The notes under the pieces were generated by a model. It was not told the DNA's origin, ran no database searches, and was given only the letters and a program-made list of their open reading frames with translations. 64,000 nt of DNA from UBA9732 sp052170315 (GTDB taxonomy: Bacteria > Spirochaetota > Spirochaetia > Sphaerochaetales > Sphaerochaetaceae), in the NCBI GenBank assembly GCA_052170315.1, contig JBQNAT010000011.1, positions 11,956 to 75,955 of the forward strand. Reading direction: 5' to 3'. This document shows positions 40,953 to 49,566 of this stretch, in pieces. The translations under genes were made by a program, and so were the position numbers. Position 1 is the stretch's first letter. Each line of letters opens with the position of its first letter.

Positions 40953-41002
40953 AACAGCTACGAATTTATGACGGCTTCGGCGAATTACCGGAGCTGTTTT
41001 TT
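40953..41002 (+). terminator. Terminator of the maltose-type operon
   Basis: Imperfect stem from AACAGCT (40953-40959) and AGCTGTTTTTT near 40992-41002, with a nested TTCGG region in the loop. Confidence 0.65.
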
Positions 41003-41091
41003 GTATGCTTTTTGCTTGTGTACGGCGGGCGGGAAAAGCTTATTAGAATATAAAAGCAAATTGGCGGTTTTCTCTTATATTTAAACTTTTA

Positions 41092-41105
41092 GATTAACGT
41101 TAATC
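41092..41105. promoter_or_regulatory. Putative LacI-family operator 1
   Basis: A perfect 14-bp palindrome GATTAACGTTAATC, 77 bp upstream of the LacI-type gene; the central CG pair is typical of LacI operators. Confidence 0.7.
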
Positions 41106-41166
41106 CTAATAAATGGCTGTTTTTTCCCGATTATGCCCAATTTTCCTTGTTTTCCATTGATGCGGA

Positions 41167-41180
41167 TGTTAACATTAATC
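41167..41180. promoter_or_regulatory. Putative LacI-family operator 2
   Basis: TTAACATTAATC within 41167-41180 matches operator 1 at 11 of 12 positions and ends one base before the regulator's ATG. Two spaced sites suggest autoregulation by looping or road-block. Confidence 0.6.
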
Positions 41181-41181
41181 C

Positions 41182-42180
41182 ATGAGTATAGGACTGAAGG
41201 ACATAGCGCAAAGTACTGGTTTCTCTGTCAATACTGTGAGCAGGGCTCTGCGTAAAGACCCTCATATAAGTAATTCAACCACTGATATTATCAGCCGTAC
41301 CGCAACGGAACTTGGCTATATACCTAACGCCATTGCAGCAAGTATGCGAAGTTCGCACAGTAAAACAATAGGAGTTGTTTCAGCGGATTCCGCCAATCCG
41401 TTTTTCAGCGAAGTCATATGGGGGATTGAAGAAACTGCCAGGCATTTAGGCTATCACATACTTCTTGCGAATACAGAGGAATCTGCAAAGAAAGAGGCGG
41501 AACTTGTCAGGATGTTCCTATGCAGGCAGGTTGACGGAATTATTGCAATCCCGACTTATGACAGGGAAAGCGAACATATAGATTTATATAAAGGACTTTC
41601 AGTTCCGTATGTATTTACAGGAAGATATCTTGACGAACTAAAAGACCACAGCATTTTGCATGAGGATACTGAAGGCCAGAAAGCCGTAATAGGACATCTG
41701 CTGGATAAGGGACATAGAAACATACTTTATTTGGCCGGACCAAAAAAGGTCAGCAATACCTATGACCGGTTAATCGGGTTTTATGACGCGTATGATTCCA
41801 GAGGCCGTGAACCCGATGAAAACTATATTGTTCATGCAATGGGGCATATAGAAGACGGCTATGCAATTACCAATCATGCGCTGAACAGAGGGCTGGAGTT
41901 TACAGCAGTAGCCTGTTTTAATGATATGCTGGCCATGGGAGTGCTCAAAAGCCTTCATGAAAATAACCTGTCCGTTCCGGATGATGTGGAGGTTTTCGGT
42001 TATGATAACCTTTACATGTCGCAGTTCATGCAGCCATCGCTTTCGACGGTAGATGTTCCAAAATTCAGACTGGGTTCCACCGCAATGGAGACTTTAGTCT
42101 CTCACATTGAAGACGGAACCTTGCCATATGTACAGAAAAGTGTTTCAACGAGACTGATTTTCCGAGAGTCAACTCGTTGA
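41182..42180 (+). CDS. LacI-family transcriptional regulator
   Basis: A 332-aa repressor. The helix-turn-helix LKDIAQSTGFSVNTVSRALR opens the protein, the hinge ends near ASMRSSHSKTIGVV, and a periplasmic-binding-protein-like sensor domain follows (DSANPFFSEVIWGIE, HEDTEGQKAVIGHLL, CFNDMLAMGVLKSL). It lies 37 bp ahead of a sugar binding protein on the same strand and is probably part of that operon. Two near-identical palindromes upstream are its likely operators. The inducer is presumably the sugar taken up by the operon. Confidence 0.93.
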   Translation: MSIGLKDIAQSTGFSVNTVSRALRKDPHISNSTTDIISRTATELGYIPNAIAASMRSSHSKTIGVVSADSANPFFSEVIWGIEETARHLGYHILLANTEESAKKEAELVRMFLCRQVDGIIAIPTYDRESEHIDLYKGLSVPYVFTGRYLDELKDHSILHEDTEGQKAVIGHLLDKGHRNILYLAGPKKVSNTYDRLIGFYDAYDSRGREPDENYIVHAMGHIEDGYAITNHALNRGLEFTAVACFNDMLAMGVLKSLHENNLSVPDDVEVFGYDNLYMSQFMQPSLSTVDVPKFRLGSTAMETLVSHIEDGTLPYVQKSVSTRLIFRESTR

Positions 42181-42217
42181 ACGGGTATTTCTTGTGAAAC
42201 TAAGAGGAGGTGTTCAC

Positions 42218-43483
42218 ATGAAGAAAAAAGTTGTGTTTATTCTTTTGGCTGCCATTCTTTCGTTAAGTATGGCGTTCGCCCAGGGTGCAAAAGAGCCGGA
42301 GCAGGCTTCCGGACCGATTGAGATTACATTCTGGTCTTTGTTTACCGGCGGTGACGGGGAATTCTTCGATGCCATGGTAGCTGAGTTTAATGCCGGCCAG
42401 AACGAGATCGTCATGAAAAACGATACTGTAAAGTTCGATAATTACTATACCAAGCTGACCACGGCTCTGGCTGCCGGAAATGCTCCGGATGTAGTTGTTG
42501 TTCACCAGGGAAACATGCTTCCGTATGTTCAGAATGGTTCTCTGCTTGCCCTAAATGATTATGTAGACCGGGCTACCTTGGCGGATTTCCAGGAAGCTCC
42601 GCTTGAGGGCTGTATGTCCGACGGTAAAATCTATTCACTTCCGCTGGATGTCCATCCTATCGTAATGTATTACAACAAAGATCTGATGGCTCAGGCAGAC
42701 ATAACGAAAGTTCCTGCAACAGCCCAGGAATTAATTGAAGCAGCATCTGCGGTCAGGAAGGCAACAGGCAAATGGGGTCTTGCAATAGACAATACAACAG
42801 GTGTCTACAAGGCATATACTCTTACACGTCTTTTCATGTCCATGGTTGCACAACAGGGTGGTTCTCTGCTTAATAGTGAAAACACAAAGGCAAACTTCAA
42901 CAATGCAATGGGAGAAAAATCCCTTGTCTGGCTGCAGGAACTTGTTCACAAGTATCAGATTAACCCGAACGAGCTTGACTATGACGCTGCAATGAACGTT
43001 TTCAAGATGGGAGACGCGGCATTCTACTTTAACGGAGTATGGGCAACAGGAACGCTGGAGAATTCCGGACTCAATTTCGGTGCTGTACCGCTTCCGGGAA
43101 TTATGGGTGCAGAGCCGTGGTGCTGGTCAGGTTCACATACTCTTGCAGTACCTGTACAGAAAAATCAGGATATCCGCAAGGTAAAGGCCGCTGTCACATT
43201 TATTGAATGGATGACGGGACATGGAGAGCTTTGGGCAAAGGCCGGGCAGATTCCTACACGCAAGAGTGTTACTGAAAAAGAAGCTTTCAAGGCACTGCCT
43301 TACAGAGCAGACTACGCGGCAGCTGCAGCATACGCACTTGAAACGCCAAGAACTCCAGCTTGGGAAGAAATTTATGGAACAATGAGCGACATGCTTGAAG
43401 AGGCCGTGACCAAGAACCTTAACGCAAAGCAGGCACTTGCAAATATGGAAGAAACAGTAAACAAAATTATCGCTTCTTACTGA
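42218..43483 (+). CDS. Sugar ABC transporter binding protein (second CUT1 system)
   Basis: A 421-aa extracellular binding protein, family 1. The signal peptide ends SMAFAQG with no lipobox. EITFWSLFTGGDGEFFDAMV, APDVVVVHQGNMLPY, SLPLDVHPIVMYYNKDL and the late MTGHGELWAKAGQIPTRK are typical of glycerol-phosphate or oligosaccharide binding proteins. The ATG at 42218 follows GAGGAGG. It is expressed with two permeases and two enzymes, so its ligand may be the substrate of those enzymes. Confidence 0.87.
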   Translation: MKKKVVFILLAAILSLSMAFAQGAKEPEQASGPIEITFWSLFTGGDGEFFDAMVAEFNAGQNEIVMKNDTVKFDNYYTKLTTALAAGNAPDVVVVHQGNMLPYVQNGSLLALNDYVDRATLADFQEAPLEGCMSDGKIYSLPLDVHPIVMYYNKDLMAQADITKVPATAQELIEAASAVRKATGKWGLAIDNTTGVYKAYTLTRLFMSMVAQQGGSLLNSENTKANFNNAMGEKSLVWLQELVHKYQINPNELDYDAAMNVFKMGDAAFYFNGVWATGTLENSGLNFGAVPLPGIMGAEPWCWSGSHTLAVPVQKNQDIRKVKAAVTFIEWMTGHGELWAKAGQIPTRKSVTEKEAFKALPYRADYAAAAAYALETPRTPAWEEIYGTMSDMLEEAVTKNLNAKQALANMEETVNKIIASY

Positions 43484-43510
43484 ATTTCGGTTTACGTTTT
43501 TTGACTGTCG

Positions 43511-43541
43511 GGCTTCCTTTCCTGTAAACGGGGAGGAAGCC
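43511..43541 (+). terminator. Intercistronic hairpin after the second sugar binding protein
   Basis: Stem GGCTTCCT (43511-43518) with AGGAAGCC (43534-43541), followed by a weak GTTT tract; probably a transcript-stabilising or partial termination hairpin. Confidence 0.6.
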
Positions 43542-43564
43542 GTTTAAAAAGGAGAGAGCTCCGA

Positions 43565-44440
43565 ATGGCAATACCCGGAAACAAAGATAAAAGGGACGGA
43601 TTTTTGTTCAGTCTTCCGTTTCTTATTATTTTTCTCTTATTTATGATATTTCCGCTGATATTTGGACTTGTAATCAGTTTCTTCAACTGGAATATTCTGG
43701 GTACACCTTCTTTCACGGGGTTCAGCAACTATTTAACACTTTTCAAAGACGCAAAATTCTATTCTTCACTGTGGCATACGTTTGAATTTGTATTAATGAC
43801 AACTCCTGCGCTCCTGTTACTGGGTTTTGCCATGGCTCTTGCCATTACAGGAAAATCCCCGTTCAAAGGTCTGATGGAGAACGTGTTTTTTGTTCCCTAT
43901 ATCTTTTCAATGACCGTTGTCAGTACGCTGTGGGTGTGGATAATGCAGAAAGATTTTGGAATTTTCAACCAGTTTATCACTGAACTTGGAGGATCTCCCG
44001 TAGGCTGGCTTACAAACGAAAAAGCGGCAATGTGGTCTGTTGCGCTTACTACGCTGTGGTGGACGGCAGGATTCAACATGGTGCTTTTCAGCGCGGGGAT
44101 AAAACAAATTCCTAAAGAAGTATATGAATCGGCTCAGATTGACGGAGCTTCATGGTTGCAGGTAGTAAGGAAGATAACCGTTCCGCTGTTGTCCTCAACT
44201 ACAGTGCTGTGTCTTATCCTGCAGGTTATTGCTTCCTTCAATGTCTTCGGACAGGTATATGTTATGACAGGCGGCGGACCTTACGGAACTACGCGTGTAT
44301 TGGTTCAGTATATTTATGAAACAGGCTTTAAATATTTCAAGATGGGGTACAGCGCCGCAATGAGCTACATACTGTTTCTTGTCATACTTGTCATTTCCGT
44401 TATCCAATATCTTCTTCTTGGAAGAAAAGAGGAGGCATGA
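43565..44440 (+). CDS. Sugar ABC permease, UgpA/MalF-type
   Basis: A 291-aa membrane protein with six predicted transmembrane segments and the EAA loop YESAQIDGASWLQV. Unlike the first operon's MalF it lacks the long N-terminal extension. AAGGAGAGA precedes the ATG. It overlaps the next permease by ATGA. Confidence 0.9.
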   Translation: MAIPGNKDKRDGFLFSLPFLIIFLLFMIFPLIFGLVISFFNWNILGTPSFTGFSNYLTLFKDAKFYSSLWHTFEFVLMTTPALLLLGFAMALAITGKSPFKGLMENVFFVPYIFSMTVVSTLWVWIMQKDFGIFNQFITELGGSPVGWLTNEKAAMWSVALTTLWWTAGFNMVLFSAGIKQIPKEVYESAQIDGASWLQVVRKITVPLLSSTTVLCLILQVIASFNVFGQVYVMTGGGPYGTTRVLVQYIYETGFKYFKMGYSAAMSYILFLVILVISVIQYLLLGRKEEA

Positions 44441-45294
44441 ATATGAAGGAAACAAGGGGGAATGGGAATCTTGGCGAGCATAGCGCAAAGCGGATTATAT
44501 TCAGGATACTGGAGATTTTTTCAGTTCTGGTATGGCTGTTTCCTCTTATCTGGCTGGTTCTCACATCCCTTAAGCCTGAAGCGGACGTTGTTACCAAGAC
44601 AATTTCATTCTTGCCAAAGAAGATAACATTTGAAAACTATATAAAGGCTTTTACCTCTACCTATATACTTCGATGGATGATGAATTCAATTATCATCTCC
44701 TTCATTACAATGGTGATTACCCTTGTAATTGATGCCCCAATAGCCTATGCGTTCGCTAAAATCAAATTTCCCGGACGTTCGGCACTGTTCTGGCTTGTTA
44801 TGGCCGGAATGATGATTCCGTTTCAGGTTCTGATAATACCGCTGTACCTTCAGTTTAATACCATGGGACTTGTCAATACAATGGCATCTGCCATAATTCC
44901 AAGGCTGGCTTTGCCCATAGGTATATTTATAATGAAACAGTTTTATGAGGGCATACCCTCAGCGCTGGAGGAAGCCTCTTTCATTGACGGAGCTAACCGC
45001 TTTACCGTTTTTTTCAGGATAATCATGCCTCTGGGAAGGGCTGCAATGGCAACCGTCATGATAATGTCTTTCATCAATGCATGGAACGACTTCCTGTGGC
45101 CTTTGATAGCAATCAACGATACGGTAAAGTACACAATTACCGTGGGAATAGCCAATTTTCAGGGAACTCATGGTACGCAGTATGCCCTGATAATGGCAGG
45201 GGCAGTGATTGCTTCAATACCGCAGTTTATATTCTACTTCTTTTTCCGCAAGAATATTGTTGCAGGCATTGTTTCCACGGGCATTAAAGGTTGA
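44437..45294 (+). CDS. Sugar ABC permease, UgpE/MalG-type
   Basis: A 285-aa membrane protein with six transmembrane segments and EAA loop LEEASFIDGANRFTVF. It begins MNMKETRGNG at the ATG that overlaps the previous gene; a second ATG lies 6 nt in. With the UgpA-like protein it forms the channel. No ATPase gene follows; instead the operon continues with two enzyme-like genes. Confidence 0.9.
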   Translation: MNMKETRGNGNLGEHSAKRIIFRILEIFSVLVWLFPLIWLVLTSLKPEADVVTKTISFLPKKITFENYIKAFTSTYILRWMMNSIIISFITMVITLVIDAPIAYAFAKIKFPGRSALFWLVMAGMMIPFQVLIIPLYLQFNTMGLVNTMASAIIPRLALPIGIFIMKQFYEGIPSALEEASFIDGANRFTVFFRIIMPLGRAAMATVMIMSFINAWNDFLWPLIAINDTVKYTITVGIANFQGTHGTQYALIMAGAVIASIPQFIFYFFFRKNIVAGIVSTGIKG

Positions 45295-45299
45295 ACACA

Positions 45300-47378
45300 A
45301 TGAAGATAGACGTTTCTTCAATGAAAATCCGTGTTTTGCCGGAAAAAATCCGGAATGTAGGGGAATGCTCCTGTACTTGTTCCATTACGTTCAATAATGA
45401 AAAACTTGAACGGCTGGACTGCGTTTCTCTGGGACATACGGTTATTACCCGCTTCTCTGAGAACGTAACAGTTACTGATTTCTGGCAGGAGAGGTCAGGG
45501 ATTCTGGTTTTGCGCCGTAATTGGCAGTTAAATAAGGCCGGCACCTACAGACTTCACAGCTATTTTTCCTATGATGACGAAGGCGGAGAAAATCAGGTAA
45601 TTGTGCCGGCAGTATGGTATAAAGATAATGAACACGGATCAGGCAGCTATCCCTGCATCAAGTATGCAAACCGCTGGGCGTTCAGGGAAAACAGGATGCC
45701 AATTCCAGGCTGCATACAGCTGTTTAACGGAGATACGGTCTTTTGCTGTGCTGTCAGCCCGGCTCAGGATACCTCACATGTTTGTTCCTCAAGCTGGGAT
45801 TCTCATGGAATAAACATGACAATTCCCGGTTATGAGTGGCCGTACAGCTATCAGGGCAAAACTACTCTTAAGGATACCTCAAATGAAAGCCATCCGTGCC
45901 TGAAAATCTCCGGTCCTGAAGTCTATGAGAGGACTTTCTGGATTCAGCTTGAGCATGAAAAAAACAGGCTTTATGGGTACAGAAGGTTTGTGGAAGCCAT
46001 TAGAGAACTTTCACCCCTTCCGAAAAAACCCGAATTTTCATGGTCTTTATACAGAGACTTAAAGGTTACAAGGATACTCAATCTAATTCAGAAATCTCCT
46101 GAAGGTGAAGCCTTTCTTAAAATGGGACAGGGAAACGGCAAAGTCCAGACCGTCTACGAGTTTACCTCAGCATCGTTTCTTGTAAAAAGCCTGGAGGCGG
46201 CAGTATGTCTTTCCATGCAGTCGGCTGCATCCGATTCCGGTGTGGATGAGAACACGGAACTGGAAGATTCAGGCCTGTACGCAGCGCGTTCAAGGCTTTG
46301 CGGTCTTTTTAATTTACCTGATGATAATTCTCTTCTACCTGTAATAGCCGAAAAGGTTGGCAAATTTTTCCTTAAAGCAGAATCGTCTCCCGGAATATTC
46401 CGTGACTGTTATGATTTGAAACGCAGGTATTTCGGAGGATATCTGGGCATAGGTGAACACCAGGAATTCCGCGATATGGTCAACAGCAGGTGCAACGGAG
46501 AAGCAATGAAGCAGTATGTCCTGCTGTACAAAGCTCTGAAACAGATGGGACGTGAGGTTCCTGAATTTCTGGAAATTGCAAAACGCGTGGCAAGATTTTA
46601 CTGCGACAATCAGCTTTCCACAGGTTCCTTCGGTCGCTGGTGGTCTCTTTCCGGAATGCCGGTGAATACAGTGGGAACCAACGGCGCATACATCGGCTCT
46701 TTTCTTATTGAGCTTCTATCTGCGCTTGACGATGATGATTTGCGGGGCAATATCCTTTCCGCCGTGCGCAAGGCCTACAGTTTTTACGGGGAAATGGCAG
46801 AGGAAGGCCTTTTTTATGGGGATACTCTTGACGCTGATTCCTGCGACAAGGAGGCCGGTCTTGCACTTTTGTCATTTTTCCTTGATTTGTATGAACTTAT
46901 ACCAGATTCACGATATCTGGAAAGCGCATTGAAGGCCGCAAATTTTGTGCTTTTGTGGATTTGGCAGGCGGAGCAGTCTTTTCCTGAAGGCTCTCCTTTG
47001 GCACGTGAGCATTTTTCGACCGCCGGAATGACATCTGTATCCGTAGCCCATCATCACATGGACTTTTACGGGATGGCAATCGCTTACGATTTTCTCCGTT
47101 TGGCCAAGTCTGCAGGCGATGTTTTTTTCAAAGAGCAGGCGGTCCTTATGATGAATGCATGCAGGCAGCTGATAGGGACGCCGGATAATCTTCTGGGGCG
47201 TTCAGCTGAATTTTTAGGCTGGCAGCCGGAGCAGATAAACCATACAGACTGGGACTACTTTGACAGGCCTTCCAATTTCTGTGGGACATATGACATCGAC
47301 ATAGCATGGGTAAATGTGCTTGGACTTGGCGCCTATCTTAAAATCAGGAATCGGTTTCCGAAGGTCCTGAAAGGATGA
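45300..47378 (+). CDS. Uncharacterised 692-aa protein of a sugar-uptake operon
   Basis: I do not recognise the family. There is no signal peptide, so it is likely cytoplasmic. The N-terminal 230 residues look beta-rich (VGECSCTCSITFNN, AGTYRLHSYFSYDDEGGEN); residues about 330-690 alternate helices and glycine/aromatic loops (GRWWSLSGMPVNTVGTNGAYI, FLGWQPEQINHTDWDYFD), as in (alpha/alpha)6-barrel glycosidases or lyases. A beta-sandwich plus helical barrel is a common layout for glycoside hydrolases and polysaccharide lyases. The ATG at 45300 is preferred; a TTG overlapping the permease stop is possible. The last four bases overlap the next gene. Confidence 0.7.
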   Translation: MKIDVSSMKIRVLPEKIRNVGECSCTCSITFNNEKLERLDCVSLGHTVITRFSENVTVTDFWQERSGILVLRRNWQLNKAGTYRLHSYFSYDDEGGENQVIVPAVWYKDNEHGSGSYPCIKYANRWAFRENRMPIPGCIQLFNGDTVFCCAVSPAQDTSHVCSSSWDSHGINMTIPGYEWPYSYQGKTTLKDTSNESHPCLKISGPEVYERTFWIQLEHEKNRLYGYRRFVEAIRELSPLPKKPEFSWSLYRDLKVTRILNLIQKSPEGEAFLKMGQGNGKVQTVYEFTSASFLVKSLEAAVCLSMQSAASDSGVDENTELEDSGLYAARSRLCGLFNLPDDNSLLPVIAEKVGKFFLKAESSPGIFRDCYDLKRRYFGGYLGIGEHQEFRDMVNSRCNGEAMKQYVLLYKALKQMGREVPEFLEIAKRVARFYCDNQLSTGSFGRWWSLSGMPVNTVGTNGAYIGSFLIELLSALDDDDLRGNILSAVRKAYSFYGEMAEEGLFYGDTLDADSCDKEAGLALLSFFLDLYELIPDSRYLESALKAANFVLLWIWQAEQSFPEGSPLAREHFSTAGMTSVSVAHHHMDFYGMAIAYDFLRLAKSAGDVFFKEQAVLMMNACRQLIGTPDNLLGRSAEFLGWQPEQINHTDWDYFDRPSNFCGTYDIDIAWVNVLGLGAYLKIRNRFPKVLKG

Positions 47379-48118
47379 TAAAGATGAACAGAATATCGTT
47401 AATTTCCCTGAATTTGTGGAATACTGAAAAACTTGAAATGCGCCGTGATTGCCTTAAGGCTTTCCTTGAAACATACAAGGCGGATATATTTTGCTTTCAG
47501 GAAATACGTCCCAAGCTGATAGAGCTGTTTAAAGAGCCTCTTGGCGGATATCAACGGGTGGCGGGACCGGAAGAAGGATGGAAATGTGAATCATCTATCT
47601 ATTTCAGAAAAGATTTATTCTCTCTGGAAGACCGGGGCAGGCTTGATTTATCCATGCCGGAACCCGAACGCGGAGTATTCTGGGCAAGACTTCGTGACAT
47701 AAACGGCAAAGAGCTGTTTGTTGCCACTATGCATCTTACGCACCAGCTTAATGCGGATGAAGTACGTACCGGGTTGCCGTATCGCCACAGGGAGGCAACA
47801 GATGCGGGCCGTGCTCTTCTTTCGCTGGCAGGTTCGATTCCTGCAGTAATCTGCGGTGATTTCAATGACCCAATCCACCCGTCCAGAATTTTCCATGAAA
47901 CGGCAGGTTTTGATGATGTTTGGACTCTGCTGGGGACACCGGCTCCAGTAACATTTCCATGCCCGTTTCTCAGTGATGAGAACTACCTTGTTGAATCTAT
48001 AGACAAAATAATGGTGAAAAACGGCATTCATCCAATTGCAGCCTATTCTCCAAGATTCTCGATACCCGGGCAGGCCTTGTCTGACCACTGGCCTGTACTG
48101 TCTGTACTTGAGTATTAA
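47375..48118 (+). CDS. Endonuclease/exonuclease/phosphatase-fold hydrolase
   Basis: A 247-aa member of the EEP superfamily. Metal and catalytic residues show in SLNLWN, FCFQEIR (Glu), GDFNDP and the C-terminal SDHWPV. No signal peptide. EEP enzymes cleave phosphodiesters in DNA, inositol phosphates, sphingomyelin or nucleotides. Its ATGA overlap with the 692-aa protein and place in a sugar-uptake operon argue against DNA repair and for a phosphodiester on an imported sugar or polyol; that is an inference. A long A/T hairpin follows. Confidence 0.82.
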   Translation: MIKMNRISLISLNLWNTEKLEMRRDCLKAFLETYKADIFCFQEIRPKLIELFKEPLGGYQRVAGPEEGWKCESSIYFRKDLFSLEDRGRLDLSMPEPERGVFWARLRDINGKELFVATMHLTHQLNADEVRTGLPYRHREATDAGRALLSLAGSIPAVICGDFNDPIHPSRIFHETAGFDDVWTLLGTPAPVTFPCPFLSDENYLVESIDKIMVKNGIHPIAAYSPRFSIPGQALSDHWPVLSVLEY

Positions 48119-48140
48119 AGCCGGCATTAATTAAAGTTGT

Positions 48141-48180
48141 TCTAATAAAAAATCGTCCGGTAGCAAAAATTTTTATTAGA
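48141..48180. terminator. A/T-rich inverted repeat after the sugar operon
   Basis: An 11-bp perfect inverted repeat TCTAATAAAAA/TTTTTATTAGA (48141-48151, 48170-48180) with an 18-nt loop. The 3' arm supplies a U run, so it may act as the operon's terminator, though the stem has almost no G-C pairs. The rest of 48181-48331 shows nothing I can name. Confidence 0.45.
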
Positions 48181-48331
48181 GTTTGTATTCTGGGTATCTA
48201 TATACGTCGTTGGCAGATTGTTGTGACAATTTATCAGAATCGCGGTTTGGAAGTGACGGCGATTTTTTCAACTTGACATTCCTTTTGAGAGGTCGTTTTA
48301 TGCTGATGAAAAAATTGACCCCTATTCCGTG

Positions 48332-48366
48332 TTTATTGTAAAATATTTATTGTAAAATACAATAAA
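48332..48366. promoter_or_regulatory. Tandem repeat and palindrome upstream of fic
   Basis: TTTATTGTAAAATA is repeated twice in tandem (48332-48345, 48346-48359). The second copy continues into a 21-bp palindrome with 9-bp arms TTTATTGTA and TACAATAAA around AAA (48346-48366), ending 9 bp before the fic ATG. A repressor site is likely; the HTH at the Fic C-terminus is the obvious candidate to bind it. Confidence 0.6.
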
Positions 48367-48375
48367 TTACTCCTA

Positions 48376-49428
48376 ATGAATGGTTATCAAATGATAATCA
48401 CTCAACATGGATTGATGTTTCTTGGAAGCTTTGAAAAAATGAGGGAAACATACCAGCCGCCATTTCAGATGACGGAAGAAATCACAAATCTCATCGTGGA
48501 GATTGGAGAATATGTCGGTTCTATCACGACATATGAATCCATGCGTCAGAATCCGGTGCTGCGGAGAGAAAATCGGATAAAGACTATATATTCTTCCCTG
48601 GCGATTGAGCAGAACACACTGTCTCTGGAGCAGGTGACGGATGTCATTATGGGGAAACGGGTTTTTGGCCCACCGCAAGATATTCGTGAAGTGAAGAACG
48701 CTTATGAGGCTTATGAGCGGGTATTTTCACTGTATCCTTACAGCGTAAAAAATCTGCTCCTGGCCCATAAGCTGCTGATGGATGGACTTGTCAAAGAGGC
48801 TGGCAGCTTTCGTAGCGGAAATGTTGGTGTGTATGCGGGAGAGCAGCTAATCCATGCCGGAACACCGGCGGAATATGTGCCGTATCTGATGGCGCAGCTG
48901 ATGACCTGGCTGAAGGAATCCAAGCTGCATCCGCTTGTTAAGAGCTGCATCTTCCACTATGAGTTCGAGTTTATTCATCCCTTTGCCGATGGAAACGGAC
49001 GTACCGGCAGACTCTGGCAGTCGCTGCTCCTTAAAAACTGGAAGGATATTTTCGCGTGGCTTCCGGTGGAAACTCTGGTGCATGAACATCAGAAAGAATA
49101 TTACGATGTGCTTGTCCGTGCCGACAAAGCCGGGGATTCCACGGAATTTGTGGAGTTTATGCTGCGGATGATTCGGGATGCGTTGAAAGAAGTCAGCGAA
49201 AACCGGAACGGGGATGTCGTAGTAAATGTCGCTGTAAATGTCGTGACAAATGAAGATAAAGTGCTGGCATTGCTTAAGAGGGATGGAAAACTGACGGCAA
49301 AAGTACTGGCAACTTCGCTTGGATTAACACAACGTCAGGTACAGCGAATATTGGCTAATCTCAAGGAATCGAAACGCATTATCCGTCATGGAGCCAGCAA
49401 AAATGGGTACTGGGAAGTGACGGAATAA
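48376..49428 (+). CDS. Fic family protein with C-terminal helix-turn-helix
   Basis: A 350-aa Fic protein, a family that transfers AMP (or other nucleotides) to target proteins. The catalytic motif HPFADGNGRTGR is intact near residue 200; the N-terminal inhibitory motif SLAIEQNTL (S/TxxxE-type) near residue 75 should hold the enzyme inactive. The end carries a linker with repeated VNV units and a winged helix-turn-helix (LATSLGLTQRQVQRIL). No signal peptide. No Shine-Dalgarno site is obvious. Codon use (many CTG, CGG, GCG) differs from neighbours, pointing to horizontal transfer. It converges on a flavoprotein gene. Confidence 0.92.
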   Translation: MNGYQMIITQHGLMFLGSFEKMRETYQPPFQMTEEITNLIVEIGEYVGSITTYESMRQNPVLRRENRIKTIYSSLAIEQNTLSLEQVTDVIMGKRVFGPPQDIREVKNAYEAYERVFSLYPYSVKNLLLAHKLLMDGLVKEAGSFRSGNVGVYAGEQLIHAGTPAEYVPYLMAQLMTWLKESKLHPLVKSCIFHYEFEFIHPFADGNGRTGRLWQSLLLKNWKDIFAWLPVETLVHEHQKEYYDVLVRADKAGDSTEFVEFMLRMIRDALKEVSENRNGDVVVNVAVNVVTNEDKVLALLKRDGKLTAKVLATSLGLTQRQVQRILANLKESKRIIRHGASKNGYWEVTE

Positions 49429-49566
49429 AGGTGGCGGATTATGGCTGAATGCTGAGTTTACGTGAGAAGTCGAAAACGTGGAGCCTGTAAATAGTTTTGT
49501 GTAAATTCTGACAACAGCTTCTGAGTGTTGTACAATAACAATCTCGGATACGGACTGTGGAAAACC

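Noticed and set aside
49500..49540. A terminator between fic and the flavoprotein gene
   Set aside because: ACAACA/TGTTGT can pair (49511-49516, 49526-49531) but the stem is short and lacks a T run.
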